From assembly GCA_046533095.1 (NCBI GenBank), contig JAJQRA010000020.1, positions 62,001-126,000 of the forward strand: a DNA stretch of 64,000 nt. Direction: 5' to 3'. The translations under genes were made by a program, and so were the position numbers. The notes beneath the pieces were generated by a model. The model had not been told where the DNA came from, did not search any database, and saw only the letters and a list, made by a program, of their open reading frames with translations. Of the stretch, positions 42,514 to 51,685 are shown piece after piece. This DNA comes from ZAX-1 sp046533095. Lineage in GTDB: Bacteria; Bacillota; Clostridia; Lachnospirales; Lachnospiraceae. Every line of letters begins with the position of its first letter. Positions within the stretch are counted from its first letter, which is position 1.

Positions 42514-42795
42514 TTATGACTCTGAAGTAGCAGACTCTCTGGTAGCTTCTGCTTGGTAGCGTTCTAAAATGATGTGCTGTATACGCTTTCTTGTGCCTGA
42601 ATTGATAGGGTGTGCAATATCCCTATATTCTCCATCGGCGGCCCGTCTGCTTGGCATTGCAATAAATAATCCTTTTTCACCTTCGATCACCTTGATGTCA
42701 TGAATTACAAACTCTTCATCAATCGTAATGGAAACAACGGCTTTCATCTTACCCTCTTTTTCTACTTTTCTGATACGTACATCTGTAATCTGCAT
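42514..42795 (-). CDS. spoVG: SpoVG, septation/sporulation regulator
   Basis: A 93-residue nucleic-acid-binding regulator. The sequence MQITDVRIRKVEKEGKMKAV, then FVIHDIKVIEGEKGLFIAMP and SRRAADGEYRDIAHPINS, is the canonical SpoVG pattern. SpoVG affects septation, sporulation and wall-related genes. It follows glgD after 28 bases in the same direction, with GAAAGGGG as ribosome site, and a strong terminator lies behind it. Co-transcription with glycogen genes is unusual but suggested by the spacing. Confidence 0.95.
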   Translation of the reverse strand: MQITDVRIRKVEKEGKMKAVVSITIDEEFVIHDIKVIEGEKGLFIAMPSRRAADGEYRDIAHPINSGTRKRIQHIILERYQAEATRESATSES

Positions 42796-42823
42796 TACTT
42801 TATCCCCTTTCTAATAGTAAAAC

Positions 42824-43942
42824 CTATAAAACATATCTTTCGTTGTGCTCATATACAACCTTGATGCCTTCTCCACCGCTAAAATAGGTATTGGCACGGA
42901 GGGTATCCCGGCTTTCTACGATGCAATTCTCGATATGGGTATTGTCGCCTATATAAACGTCATTTAAAATAATAGAATTACGGATGACACAATTTTTTCC
43001 TACAAACACCTTTTTAAAGAGGATAGAATTATCAATTTTGCTATTGATGATACAGCCACTTGAAATCAAGCTGTTGCGTACATCGGAGCCTGCATTATAC
43101 TTTGCGGGAGCTAGATCCTCTACCTTAGAGTAAATCTTTGGATAATCCCTAAAAAAGAATTTGCGTACTTCCGGTTTAAGAAAATCCATATTTGCCTGGT
43201 AGTAGGATTCAACGGTGGAAATATTGGCCCAATAGTCATCCATTTTATAGCCATAAATTCGTTTGAGGTTTTTATAGCGGATTAAAATATCGGTTACAAA
43301 ATCATGGCGGCCTTCCTGCGCACAGCGTTCTAACATCTCGATGAGCTGTCGTCGCCTTACAATATAAATGCCGGCGGAGATGGTATTAGACTGTGCCACC
43401 ATCGGCTTTTCTTCAAATTCTACAATCCGCGAATCTTCGTTCATGCGAAGTACACCAAACCGGCTTGACTCTTCGCTGATTTCCATATCCTTGCATACGA
43501 TGGTAATGTCGGCTTTTTTTGAGATATGGTAGTCAAGGACCTTATTGTAGTCCATTTTATAAATACAGTCGCCGCCTACAATAATAACATAAGGTTCATG
43601 GCTTCGTTTTAAGAAGTCAAGGTTTTGGTACATGGCATCTGCCGTACCGCGATACCACCAGCTGTTGTCTGATGTAATGGTGGGGGTGAATGTATAAAGC
43701 CCGCCTTGTTTTCTGCCAAAATCCCACCATTTTGAAGAAATTAAATGTTCATTTAAACTTCTTGCATTATATTGCGTTAAAACTGCTACCTTTAGGATAT
43801 GTGAATTGCTCATGTTGCTTAATGCAAAATCAATGCACCGAAAACTTCCGGCTACCGGCATGGCCGCAATGGCCCTCTTATTCGAAAGTTCTTGCATCCG
43901 ATTATTGTTGCCGCCTGCTAAAATTATCCCTATTGCTTTCAT
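42824..43942 (-). CDS. glgD: Glucose-1-phosphate adenylyltransferase subunit GlgD
   Basis: A 372-residue regulatory or auxiliary subunit of ADP-glucose pyrophosphorylase. It starts IGIILAGGNNNRMQELSNKR, where the catalytic-type GGQGxRL loop of GlgC is changed to GGNNNRM, then WWYRGTADAMYQNLDFLKRS near residue 92, FEEKPMVAQSNTISAGIYIV near residue 175, and left-handed beta-helix repeats at the C-terminus (NSLISSGCIINSKIDNSILF). It overlaps glgC by four bases, consistent with a heteromeric enzyme for glycogen synthesis. Confidence 0.93.
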   Translation of the reverse strand: MKAIGIILAGGNNNRMQELSNKRAIAAMPVAGSFRCIDFALSNMSNSHILKVAVLTQYNARSLNEHLISSKWWDFGRKQGGLYTFTPTITSDNSWWYRGTADAMYQNLDFLKRSHEPYVIIVGGDCIYKMDYNKVLDYHISKKADITIVCKDMEISEESSRFGVLRMNEDSRIVEFEEKPMVAQSNTISAGIYIVRRRQLIEMLERCAQEGRHDFVTDILIRYKNLKRIYGYKMDDYWANISTVESYYQANMDFLKPEVRKFFFRDYPKIYSKVEDLAPAKYNAGSDVRNSLISSGCIINSKIDNSILFKKVFVGKNCVIRNSIILNDVYIGDNTHIENCIVESRDTLRANTYFSGGEGIKVVYEHNERYVL

Positions 43943-45213
43943 ATCCGCTCACCTGCCTTAATGATTGATTCTCCGCTTTCTAGTACGCCGCCTGCATAGT
44001 CTTCTGCTGTTGTTTCGCCGGAAATTGCAGTGTTCTTGCCGATTTTGACACCGGAGGGGATGTGGGAATTCTCGCCGATGACGACAAGATCAAAGGAATA
44101 GACGCTTTCATTCATCTTGTTTGGTCGGGCATCTCCTATTCCCAGCGCAATATTATCCTCCAATACGCAATTTTCTGCGATAATAGATTTATTCACAGTG
44201 ACATGATCGCCAATGGTAGTTTCTTTCATAATAATGGAATCTCGTATCACAGTGCCTTTGCCAATATAGACGCCGGCTCCAATGACGGAATTGTATATTT
44301 CGCCAAATACTTCCGTTCCCTCGCCAACGATACTACGTTCAATGACAGACTTGCCTGATACAAATTGGGGTTCTATGATATCGCTCTTTGTATAGATTTT
44401 CCAATATTCTTCATATAAATTAAATTCAGGGATCAAATCAATCAATTCCATATTAGCTTCCCAATAAGAGCCGAGTGTCCCAACATCTTTCCAATAGCCA
44501 TTGTATTCGTAGGCAAATAGGCGTTGTCCCTTTTCATGGCAATAAGGAAGAACATGCTTTCCAAAGTCGCAGTTTTTTTGCTCTGCCAAGACAAGCAAGG
44601 ACTCCTTTAGAACTTTCCAAGTAAAAATATAAATTCCCATAGAGGCCAAATTGCTTCTTGGATTCTCCGGCTTTTCTTCAAACTCAACAATCTGGCGTTT
44701 CTCGTCCGTTATAACAATACCGAAACGACTTGCTTCTTCGAGTGATACCGGTATGGTAGCGAGTGTTACGTCTGCTTTATTTTCCTTATGGAAGTCAAGC
44801 ATTACCTCATAGTCCATTTTGTAGATATGGTCGCCGGATAGAATCAGGACATATTCCGGATTATAGCTTTCCATATAAGTGAGGTTCTGGAAAATAGCAT
44901 TCGCCGTACCGGTATACCATTCGCTGTTATCGCTCTTCTCGTAAGGGGGGAGCACAGTTACACCACCATTGTTGCGGTCTAAGTCCCACGGAATGCCGAT
45001 CCCGATATGAGTATTGAGCCGAAGGGGCTGGTATTGCGTTAAAACGCCCACTGTATCAATATTTGAGTTGATGCAATTACTTAATGGAAAATCAATAATC
45101 CGATATTTTCCACCAAAAGCAACAGCGGGTTTTGCGACATCTGAAGTCAATACTCCAAGGCGACTTCCTTGTCCGCCTGCCAATAACATGGCGATCATTT
45201 CTTTTCGAATCAT
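43939..45213 (-). CDS. glgC: Glucose-1-phosphate adenylyltransferase, catalytic subunit
   Basis: Makes ADP-glucose for glycogen synthesis. The 424 residues carry the nucleotide loop AMLLAGGQGSRLGVLTSDVA near residue 8, KYRIIDFPLSNCINSNIDTV near 32, WYTGTANAIFQNLTYME near 93, LSGDHIYKMDY near 117 and FEEKPENPRSNLASMGIYIF near 165. The ATG at 45213 follows GAGAGGTGATAGGC; the frame opens at a GTG upstream that lies inside this site. It heads a glgC-glgD-spoVG operon. No glgA or glgB is in the window. Confidence 0.95.
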   Translation of the reverse strand: MIRKEMIAMLLAGGQGSRLGVLTSDVAKPAVAFGGKYRIIDFPLSNCINSNIDTVGVLTQYQPLRLNTHIGIGIPWDLDRNNGGVTVLPPYEKSDNSEWYTGTANAIFQNLTYMESYNPEYVLILSGDHIYKMDYEVMLDFHKENKADVTLATIPVSLEEASRFGIVITDEKRQIVEFEEKPENPRSNLASMGIYIFTWKVLKESLLVLAEQKNCDFGKHVLPYCHEKGQRLFAYEYNGYWKDVGTLGSYWEANMELIDLIPEFNLYEEYWKIYTKSDIIEPQFVSGKSVIERSIVGEGTEVFGEIYNSVIGAGVYIGKGTVIRDSIIMKETTIGDHVTVNKSIIAENCVLEDNIALGIGDARPNKMNESVYSFDLVVIGENSHIPSGVKIGKNTAISGETTAEDYAGGVLESGESIIKAGERI

Positions 45214-45275
45214 GCCTATCACCTCTCGTCATTTTTTTCCTATGAATTTTTTGGATTCTATATTGTTATGATAAA

Positions 45276-45284
45276 ATTATAACA
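45276..45284 (-). promoter_or_regulatory. Extended -10 promoter for glgC
   Basis: On the - strand TGTTATAAT, a perfect -10 with a TG extension, about 65 bases upstream of glgC. The -35 region is weak, as expected for an extended -10 promoter. Confidence 0.5.
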
Positions 45285-45616
45285 CAACCGCACAAATTCG
45301 TATACATAATTAACATTTTTTTTGAAAATTTATTCGCTTTTTTGTCCAATAGCACAAGACATATACAGTTGAAGGTATACTTGAGTGTATAATTTTTTGC
45401 TTTAAGGGTGGATTTACATTTCATAAGCGAAAGGCGCGGTAATTTGCTGTGCATAGTGACGTATGATGCAATGATTCAGGATGTACCATAGCGGGGATAT
45501 GTATTTTGTTCCTATAATATCATATGACGCTACCTTACCTGTATTTTTATTTGCAAATTTTACATAGATGGTATAAAATAAATGAAAAAAGGAAGCATCT
45601 ATTTGGTACCCTAGGC

Positions 45617-45651
45617 GACGTGAGGCATTTTGCCTAGCAAAAGCCCAAAAG
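45617..45651 (+). repeat. Dispersed intergenic repeat, copy iii
   Basis: ACGTGAGGCATTTTGCC followed by TAGCAAAAGCCCAAAAG. It keeps the TTTTGC/GCAAAA core and the GTGAGG arm of copy iv. It lies just upstream of murC. Confidence 0.45.
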
Positions 45652-45677
45652 AAACGTTTCGAATGGACAGGTAAACT

Positions 45678-47057
45678 ATGTATAAAATTAATTTCAAGCA
45701 ACCAATACACATTCATTTTATCGGCATAGGCGGTATTAGCATGAGTGGCCTTGCTGAAATATTGTTAAAAGAAAAATTTTATATTTCCGGATCGGATGCG
45801 AAGGAATCCGATTTAACCCAAAAGCTTAAGAATCTAGGCGTAGAATTTTATTATGGGCACCGCGCCTTAAACATAAAAGAGGGTGTGCAGCTTATTGTCT
45901 ATACGGCCGCTATTGGGCAGGACAATCCGGAACTTGTAAAAGCAAAGGAGCGCCAGATTCCCCTCCTTACGAGGGCACAACTGCTTGGACAGCTTATGGA
46001 CAATTATAAAGATTCCATTGCGGTCTCCGGTACGCATGGGAAGACGACGACGACTTCGATGGTTACGCAGATACTGCTTGCAGCCAACGCGGATCCAACT
46101 GTTTCGGTGGGAGGGATTTTGCAATCCATTAACGGAAATATCCGCGTCGGCAATTCGCAAGTGTTTCTAACGGAAGCATGCGAATACACGAATAGCTTTC
46201 TTAATTTTAATCCGATGTATGCACTCATATTAAACATTGATGCAGATCATCTAGATTTTTTTCGGGATTTGGAGCATATTCGTGATTCTTTTAAGCAGTT
46301 TGCAGCAAAGGTTCCGGCAGGTGGCACACTTATCCTAAATGGAGAAATAGAGAATTTGCAGGAGATTACGAAAGGACTGCACTGCAAGGTCGTTCGGTAT
46401 GGTTTTGATCCCTCTAATGAATACTATGCAGACAACATTCAATTTTATGACAAAGGGCGTGTAGCTTTTACACTTATGCACAAAGAAGCGCTCCTTGGAG
46501 ACATTATACTACATGTTCCAGGGCTTCATAATGTATCAAATGCAGTGGCGGCCGCGGCGCTTGCTCTTGAAATGAACATTTCCTTTTTAGATATTGCGGA
46601 AGCCCTTACTTCCTTTTCCGGCACAAAGCGGCGTTTTGAGCAGAAGGGAAAGTTAGGTGGAATCACGGTAATCGATGATTATGCCCATCATCCAACGGAA
46701 ATAGCCGCAACCTTACATGCGGCAAGAAAGTATTCGCCAGGTAGAATCATATGCGTATTCCAACCGCACACCTATACGAGGACCAAGGCATTTTTAGAAG
46801 AATTTGCCACTGCCTTGGCACAGGCTGATATCATTGTACTTGCAGATATATATGCCGCAAGGGAAAAGAATACCTTTGAGGTTCATTCAAAAGATTTGCT
46901 GCATAAACTGGAAGAGCTTTCAAAAGAGGCATACTATTTTCCAGCTTTTGATGAGATTGAGAATTTTTTATTAAAAAAATGTATGAACGGCGACCTGTTG
47001 ATAACTATGGGAGCCGGAGATATACTGCAAGTAGGAGAGCATCTGCTTGGACAATAG
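45678..47057 (+). CDS. murC: UDP-N-acetylmuramate-L-alanine ligase
   Basis: Adds L-alanine to UDP-MurNAc in peptidoglycan precursor synthesis. The 459 residues contain HFIGIGGISMSGLAEILLKE near residue 13, the ATP loop SGTHGKTTTTSMV near 115, LTEACEYTNSFLNFNP near 167 and VIDDYAHHPTEIAATLHAA near 330. All are MurC hallmarks. It reads directly into a region rich in DnaA boxes, which begins with the base just after its stop codon. Confidence 0.95.
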   Translation: MYKINFKQPIHIHFIGIGGISMSGLAEILLKEKFYISGSDAKESDLTQKLKNLGVEFYYGHRALNIKEGVQLIVYTAAIGQDNPELVKAKERQIPLLTRAQLLGQLMDNYKDSIAVSGTHGKTTTTSMVTQILLAANADPTVSVGGILQSINGNIRVGNSQVFLTEACEYTNSFLNFNPMYALILNIDADHLDFFRDLEHIRDSFKQFAAKVPAGGTLILNGEIENLQEITKGLHCKVVRYGFDPSNEYYADNIQFYDKGRVAFTLMHKEALLGDIILHVPGLHNVSNAVAAAALALEMNISFLDIAEALTSFSGTKRRFEQKGKLGGITVIDDYAHHPTEIAATLHAARKYSPGRIICVFQPHTYTRTKAFLEEFATALAQADIIVLADIYAAREKNTFEVHSKDLLHKLEELSKEAYYFPAFDEIENFLLKKCMNGDLLITMGAGDILQVGEHLLGQ

Positions 47058-47228
47058 TTATCCACAGTATCCACATCTGGTAGGGGATATGTTTCAAAGC
47101 TGGATGTGGATTTTATTGTTTACATAACGATATTTTGGGGAAATAGTAAAGAGTGGCAGCTATCCTGTTTTCGTCCATTATCGAAGGTTACATAAAGCTT
47201 TTTTTCTGAATTGTCCACATTATCCACA
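47058..47228 (+). promoter_or_regulatory. Cluster of DnaA boxes between murC and the DnaD-like gene
   Basis: Two perfect boxes TTATCCACA (47058-47066, 47220-47228) and two near-perfect ones, GTATCCACA (47067-47075) and TTGTCCACA (47211-47219), all in the same direction within 171 bp. They lie in the 363-bp gap upstream of two replication-initiation genes. The rest of the gap is AT-rich without a gene. Confidence 0.75.
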
Positions 47229-47294
47229 AATGCCTTAGCCTTTGCATTTGCCGGATCTAGGTGCAAAATTCTACTTCTCATTTTGAAATTCCTG

Positions 47295-47303
47295 TGCTAT
47301 AAT
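47295..47303 (+). promoter_or_regulatory. Extended -10 promoter for the DnaD-like gene
   Basis: TGCTATAAT with a perfect TATAAT at 47298-47303, about 118 bases before the start. The -35 is poor. The DnaA boxes lie 70 to 240 bases upstream. Confidence 0.6.
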
Positions 47304-47420
47304 TCACACTAGTAGGGGAATTCGTGTAAACTATTTCAGGAAAATGAAGCTAAGTGTAGAAAAAGGACTGAAACATCTATAAACGAAAATTTTAATAGAT
47401 TGAAAACAGGAGGTATCTTA

Positions 47421-48731
47421 ATGTCTTCGATAAAATTACATAACGATGGTATGTCAACTGCTACATTTGTTTCAAATGATTTTATAGATTACTATATGAC
47501 TTCTGCGAATGGAGAGTTTGTCAAGGTATACATCTACCTGTTGCGCTGTATGAATGTGAAAGATGGCAGCTTTTCCATTTCAAAAGCGGCGGACAAGTTT
47601 GAATATACGGAAAAGGACATACAGCGTGCATTAAAATATTGGGAAAAAATGAAATTGCTGAGATTGGAATATGACGAAGACAAGAGGATTTCCGGTATCT
47701 ATTTTTTAGATTCAGAGTCAGAGAAAGATGCTGATATTCAAAATAATTCTGCCTACACCAAGCGCAGGCAGCAAAGCCTGCCGGTACAAAATACGCTACA
47801 GGCTACAGCAGAGAAAATGAAACAGGAAATGGCAAAAAATGTGGTACCAAGTGCGGTACAGGCAGATATAACATCAAAGACGGAATCTGCAGGGCTAGAA
47901 ATTCTACCGGTGCAGGAAGGGGAGTCGTTAAAAGAAAAAGAGCGACGGGATCGGGGCGTATTTCCCCAAAAGGCGGAAGATTTGCAGGAAAAAGGTGCAT
48001 TTCCCCAAAAAGACGATACGTTGCCAAAGGAGGCCAAAGTTCCTGAAAAACCGGCCTATTCCCGGGAGCAGCTAGAGGGTTTTCGGGAAAAGGCAGAGAT
48101 TGCAGAACTGCTTTTTATTACGGAAAAATATCTTGGAAGAACGTTAAGTTCCACAGATATAAATACGATATTCTATTGGTATGACAGCCTATGCTTTTCG
48201 GTGGATTTAATTGAATATCTGATTGAGTATTGTGTCGGAAAGAGCCATACGAGTATGCAGTATATGGGCAGTGTAGCCCTTGGCTGGAAGAAGGCAGGCA
48301 TAAGTTCTGTAGAGCAGGCGAAAAGGACAGGCTCCATGTATGGCAAAGCGCATTATGCGGTCATGAAAGCCCTAGGCATACGTGGAAGGAACCTTGTTCC
48401 AAACGAGATAGAATTTATTGATAAATGGACAAAAGAGTATGCGTTTACAATCGATATCATGAAAGAAGCATGTGCCCGTACCATATTGACGACACATCAG
48501 CCTAGTTTTGAATACGCAGACCGCATTTTGGCAAATTGGAGCAAAGAAGGGATAAGGCATTTAACCGATGTGGCAAAACTGGATGAATCCTTTCAAAAGG
48601 CAAAGGATGCAGCTGCATTGCGAAAGGTATCCGTGCCACAAAAGACAAGGACAGCCACCCCCAATAAGTTTAATAACTTTTCCCAACGAACCTATGATTT
48701 CGACCATTTAGAAAAGCAATTATTAAAGTAA
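47421..48731 (+). CDS. DnaD/DnaB-domain replication initiation protein
   Basis: A 436-residue primosomal protein. Residues about 20-110 form a winged helix (FVKVYIYLLRCMNVKDGSFS, then ISKAADKFEYTEKDIQRALK). A long charged linker (about 115-225) follows, and then two DnaB_2-type helical domains (AELLFITEKYLGRTLSSTDI near 232; IEFIDKWTKEYAFTIDIMKE near 338). In Firmicutes these proteins remodel DNA and help load the replicative helicase with a DnaI/DnaC ATPase, which is the next gene. ACAGGAGGTATC precedes ATG 47421. Confidence 0.88.
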   Translation: MSSIKLHNDGMSTATFVSNDFIDYYMTSANGEFVKVYIYLLRCMNVKDGSFSISKAADKFEYTEKDIQRALKYWEKMKLLRLEYDEDKRISGIYFLDSESEKDADIQNNSAYTKRRQQSLPVQNTLQATAEKMKQEMAKNVVPSAVQADITSKTESAGLEILPVQEGESLKEKERRDRGVFPQKAEDLQEKGAFPQKDDTLPKEAKVPEKPAYSREQLEGFREKAEIAELLFITEKYLGRTLSSTDINTIFYWYDSLCFSVDLIEYLIEYCVGKSHTSMQYMGSVALGWKKAGISSVEQAKRTGSMYGKAHYAVMKALGIRGRNLVPNEIEFIDKWTKEYAFTIDIMKEACARTILTTHQPSFEYADRILANWSKEGIRHLTDVAKLDESFQKAKDAAALRKVSVPQKTRTATPNKFNNFSQRTYDFDHLEKQLLK

Positions 48732-48811
48732 TCGGGTAGCTATTTCGTCATACATCCTTCATAGCTACGTCATCGGCTACGAATCAAAGGCACGCAACGC
48801 GGGGGATATAT

Positions 48812-49816
48812 ATGGGTTTAAGTAATGCACAATACGATGTTATCATGCGGCAATATGAGGCAAAACAAATACGAAATAGACATGTAGCTATGAAACGCAT
48901 ACAAGAGGTGTATGACCGTGTGCCAAAGCTGTCCAAGCTAGATACAGCCATAGCCGCTGCTTCTATCGCACAGGCAAGGAAACTATTAGACGGGGAGGAA
49001 ACAGCGCTTGCTGTGCTAAAAGAACAATTAGGCGACCTAATCCGCCAAAAAGAAACCTTGTTGGTCAATTTTGGGTATCCGCACGATTATTTCATCCCGC
49101 CCTATGACTGTAAAGACTGCCAGGATACCGGATACATCAAGATGCATAAGTGCCATTGCTTCTTGCAAGCGTCCATTGATTTAGTCTATACGCAGTCCAA
49201 TATCAAAAAAGTATTGGAATGGGAAAATTTTAACAATTTCACCTACGATCATTATTCAGCCAAAGAATGCGATCCGCTAAGTGGACTTACGAGTCTTGCC
49301 GCCGCGAAACAGGCGGTAGCACATAGCAGGGAATTTATTGATGGGTTTGATCGTATGTTTGGCAATTTATTTTTCTATGGGGACACGGGGGTAGGAAAGA
49401 CCTTTTTATCAAATTGTATCGCAAAGGACCTATTAGAAAGCGGCCATTCCGTCATCTATTTCTCCGCATTTACCTTGTTTGATCTTCTCATAAAAAATGC
49501 GTTTGAAAAAGGCAATACATTTGAAAAAAACAATGATGTGCGGGAAGGCTATCAAAATATCTTTGACTGCGATTTGCTCATTATTGATGACCTTGGAACA
49601 GAATCAACGAATTCCCTTACGGTTTCACAATTGTTTTCATGTTTAAATGAGCGGCTCTTGCGTAGAAAATCAACGATTATTTCTACCAATCTTGGACTGA
49701 ACCAATTTATGGAACTCTATTCGGAACGTATTTTTTCACGTATTTCAAGTAATTATACCATGATTAAATTATTTGGGGAAGATATACGTATCCAAAAGAA
49801 GCTGGCTAAGAAGTAA
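48812..49816 (+). CDS. dnaC: DnaC/DnaI-like helicase-loader ATPase
   Basis: A 334-residue AAA+ ATPase. An N-terminal helical and Cys-rich part (DCKDCQDTGYIKMHKCHCFL near residue 103, four Cys that may bind zinc) precedes the P-loop (YGDTGVGKTFLSNCIAKDLL near residue 189), Walker B (DCDLLIIDDLGTESTNSLTV near 250) and sensor region (STIISTNLGLNQFMELYSER). It would load the replicative helicase with the DnaD-like protein. The two genes are 80 bases apart. The zinc-like motif is typical of the DnaI subgroup. Confidence 0.9.
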   Translation: MGLSNAQYDVIMRQYEAKQIRNRHVAMKRIQEVYDRVPKLSKLDTAIAAASIAQARKLLDGEETALAVLKEQLGDLIRQKETLLVNFGYPHDYFIPPYDCKDCQDTGYIKMHKCHCFLQASIDLVYTQSNIKKVLEWENFNNFTYDHYSAKECDPLSGLTSLAAAKQAVAHSREFIDGFDRMFGNLFFYGDTGVGKTFLSNCIAKDLLESGHSVIYFSAFTLFDLLIKNAFEKGNTFEKNNDVREGYQNIFDCDLLIIDDLGTESTNSLTVSQLFSCLNERLLRRKSTIISTNLGLNQFMELYSERIFSRISSNYTMIKLFGEDIRIQKKLAKK

Positions 49817-49879
49817 TTGATTTAAATAGGATAAAATCAAAGCAACTATATTTTTATTTAAAAATGGAGGAGATTTTCA

Positions 49880-51064
49880 ATGCAGCGCAATGAACGAAAT
49901 TTAGAATCTATCCCTGTCGGGACACTTGGCCTAATTCCTTTAGAAAGCTGTAGGGAGCTGGGCAAAAAGGTGGATCAATACCTTGTTAAGTGGAGAGAGG
50001 ATTGGGAGAATGAACACGCAAAAAGTATCGTATTTAAAAACTACAAGCGGGATTCATTTTTAATGACAGCTGTCATTCCACGTTTTGGAACCGGTGAGGC
50101 GAAAGGGATTATCAAAGAATCTGTTCGGGGGTTTGACTTATACCTTATGGTAGATATAACAAATTACAGCCTTACCTATACCGTATGTGGCTATGAAAAC
50201 CGTATGTCGCCCGATGACCATTATCAGGATTTAAAACGCGTGATTGCGGCGGTAGGGGGGAAAGCCAGAAAAGTTACGGTGATTATCCCATTTTTATATG
50301 AAAGCCGGCAGCACAAGCGTACAAGCAGGGAATCGCTTGACTGTGCAGTTGCATTGCAGGAGCTGGTGCATATGGGTGTAGACAATATTATTACGTTTGA
50401 TGCACATGACCCTAAGGTACAGAATGCCATTCCGCTGAATGGGTTTGAAACCGTACAGCCGGCCTATCAGTTTATTAAAGGTATCTTTAAATATGTAAAA
50501 GATTTAAAATTAGACAATGGGCATATGATGATCATCAGCCCGGATGAGGGCGGCACGACGCGGGCTGTTTATCTGGCCAATGTTCTCGGCCTTGACATGG
50601 GTATGTTCTACAAAAGGCGTGACTACTCTACCATTGTAAAGGGACGTAATCCGATTGTTGCACACGAATTTTTGGGTGCGTCGGTTGAGGGCAAAGACGT
50701 TATTATCATTGATGATATGATTTCATCCGGCGATAGTATGCTTGATGTGGCGACAGAATTGAAAAAACGCAATGCTGCCCGTATTTTTGCCGTTGCTACG
50801 TTTGGGCTATTTACAAATGGGCTTGATAAATTTGATAAAGCAGTAGAAGATGGCATCATCTACAAAGTAGTTACAACGAACCTATGCTATCAGACGAAGG
50901 AACTATTGGAAAAGCCATACTATATAAATTGTGATATGAGCAAATACATTGCCTACATTATTGATACCTTAAATCACGATACCTCTATTAGCGACCTGTT
51001 GAACCCCTATGAAAGGATTGAATCCCTCGTTAAAAAATATAAAGCGCAACAACGAGGGAAATAG
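49880..51064 (+). CDS. prs: Ribose-phosphate pyrophosphokinase, long clostridial form
   Basis: Makes PRPP from ribose 5-phosphate and ATP. The 394-residue protein is about 75 longer than the usual 315. It has the ATP/ribose region RKVTVIIPFLYESRQHKRTS near residue 130, TFDAHDPKVQNAIP near residue 172 and the PRPP motif VIIIDDMISSGDSMLDVATE near residue 273. The extra length is in the N-terminal 70 residues and at the C-terminus. Many Clostridia carry this divergent Prs, often with a second standard copy elsewhere. GGAGGAG precedes the ATG. The hairpin at 51090-51125 ends the unit. Confidence 0.9.
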   Translation: MQRNERNLESIPVGTLGLIPLESCRELGKKVDQYLVKWREDWENEHAKSIVFKNYKRDSFLMTAVIPRFGTGEAKGIIKESVRGFDLYLMVDITNYSLTYTVCGYENRMSPDDHYQDLKRVIAAVGGKARKVTVIIPFLYESRQHKRTSRESLDCAVALQELVHMGVDNIITFDAHDPKVQNAIPLNGFETVQPAYQFIKGIFKYVKDLKLDNGHMMIISPDEGGTTRAVYLANVLGLDMGMFYKRRDYSTIVKGRNPIVAHEFLGASVEGKDVIIIDDMISSGDSMLDVATELKKRNAARIFAVATFGLFTNGLDKFDKAVEDGIIYKVVTTNLCYQTKELLEKPYYINCDMSKYIAYIIDTLNHDTSISDLLNPYERIESLVKKYKAQQRGK

Positions 51065-51089
51065 ATTGCGATCTTGATGAAATATAAGC

Positions 51090-51125
51090 GGAGCACAGGT
51101 TTCAATGTTTTTGAATCTGTGCTCC
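51090..51125. terminator. Hairpin between convergent prs and DUF6465 genes
   Basis: GGAGCACAG (51090-51098) pairs with CTGTGCTCC (51117-51125), with an inner TTCAA/TTGAA stem. A T-run is poor on both sides, so its efficiency is uncertain. Confidence 0.5.
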
Positions 51126-51181
51126 ATTATCACGGGACCATACTGCAAGCCGAATGGTCGCGCCTTGTCCGAAATCAAGTT

Positions 51182-51661
51182 TTAAAGTTCGATATAATGG
51201 TCTTCTCCGCCTTTGCCGTTAATTACATAATATGCTTTGCCTTCTTCTGGCTTTACATAAACCTGAATAGATTTAATGGAGGATGGCCGACGCGTGGGCT
51301 TTTCATCAATATAGGTCTTTTTTACATTCTCTAGTATATCTTTTGTCCGAAGCTGCATTCCATTGTATTCTACATAAACGTCTACTTCTTGTCCCGTTGC
51401 GATTGATTTTGCTGCCGGCTTCTTAGCTGATTTTTTCGTGGCGGGTTTCTTGGTGGTTTCTTTTTCAGTTTCTTTCGCGGATGCGGTTTTTGCTGACAGT
51501 GTGGAAGTAAGCTTGGCCGTTTCTTTTGCGGGTTCCACCGTTGCTGATTCTTTTAAAGCAATGCTTCGTGTAGATGGTTTTTCAGTTGCACGCTCTGTGC
51601 TTGTTGCGGACGAATTGCTCGTCGCTGTTTCAATTGGTAATTTTATTGATTCTTTTCCCAT
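51182..51661 (-). CDS. DUF6465-type protein with Ala/Thr/Lys-rich arm
   Basis: A 159-residue protein. The C-terminal 65 residues (VDVYVEYNGMQLRTKDILEN, then IKSIQVYVKPEEGKAYYVIN) fit a small Lachnospiraceae family I recall as DUF6465. The N-terminal 95 residues are low complexity, with repeated Ala-Thr-Lys-Ser-Glu and Lys/Ala tracts (KKPATKKSAKKPAAKS) like histone-type DNA-binding tails. TTAGGAGGG lies before the ATG. Function is unknown; nucleoid association is a guess from the basic arm. It sits 24 bases downstream of the HPr-like gene, in the same direction. Confidence 0.65.
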   Translation of the reverse strand: MGKESIKLPIETATSNSSATSTERATEKPSTRSIALKESATVEPAKETAKLTSTLSAKTASAKETEKETTKKPATKKSAKKPAAKSIATGQEVDVYVEYNGMQLRTKDILENVKKTYIDEKPTRRPSSIKSIQVYVKPEEGKAYYVINGKGGEDHYIEL

Positions 51662-51685
51662 ATTACATCCCTCCTAAGAATGTCA

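Larger units (their letters stand above)
45214..45677. other. Divergent intergenic region between glgC and murC
   Basis: No gene. It contains the extended -10 for glgC (45276-45284), AT-rich sequence and dispersed repeat copy iii (45617-45651). I see no clear promoter for murC. Confidence 0.5.
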
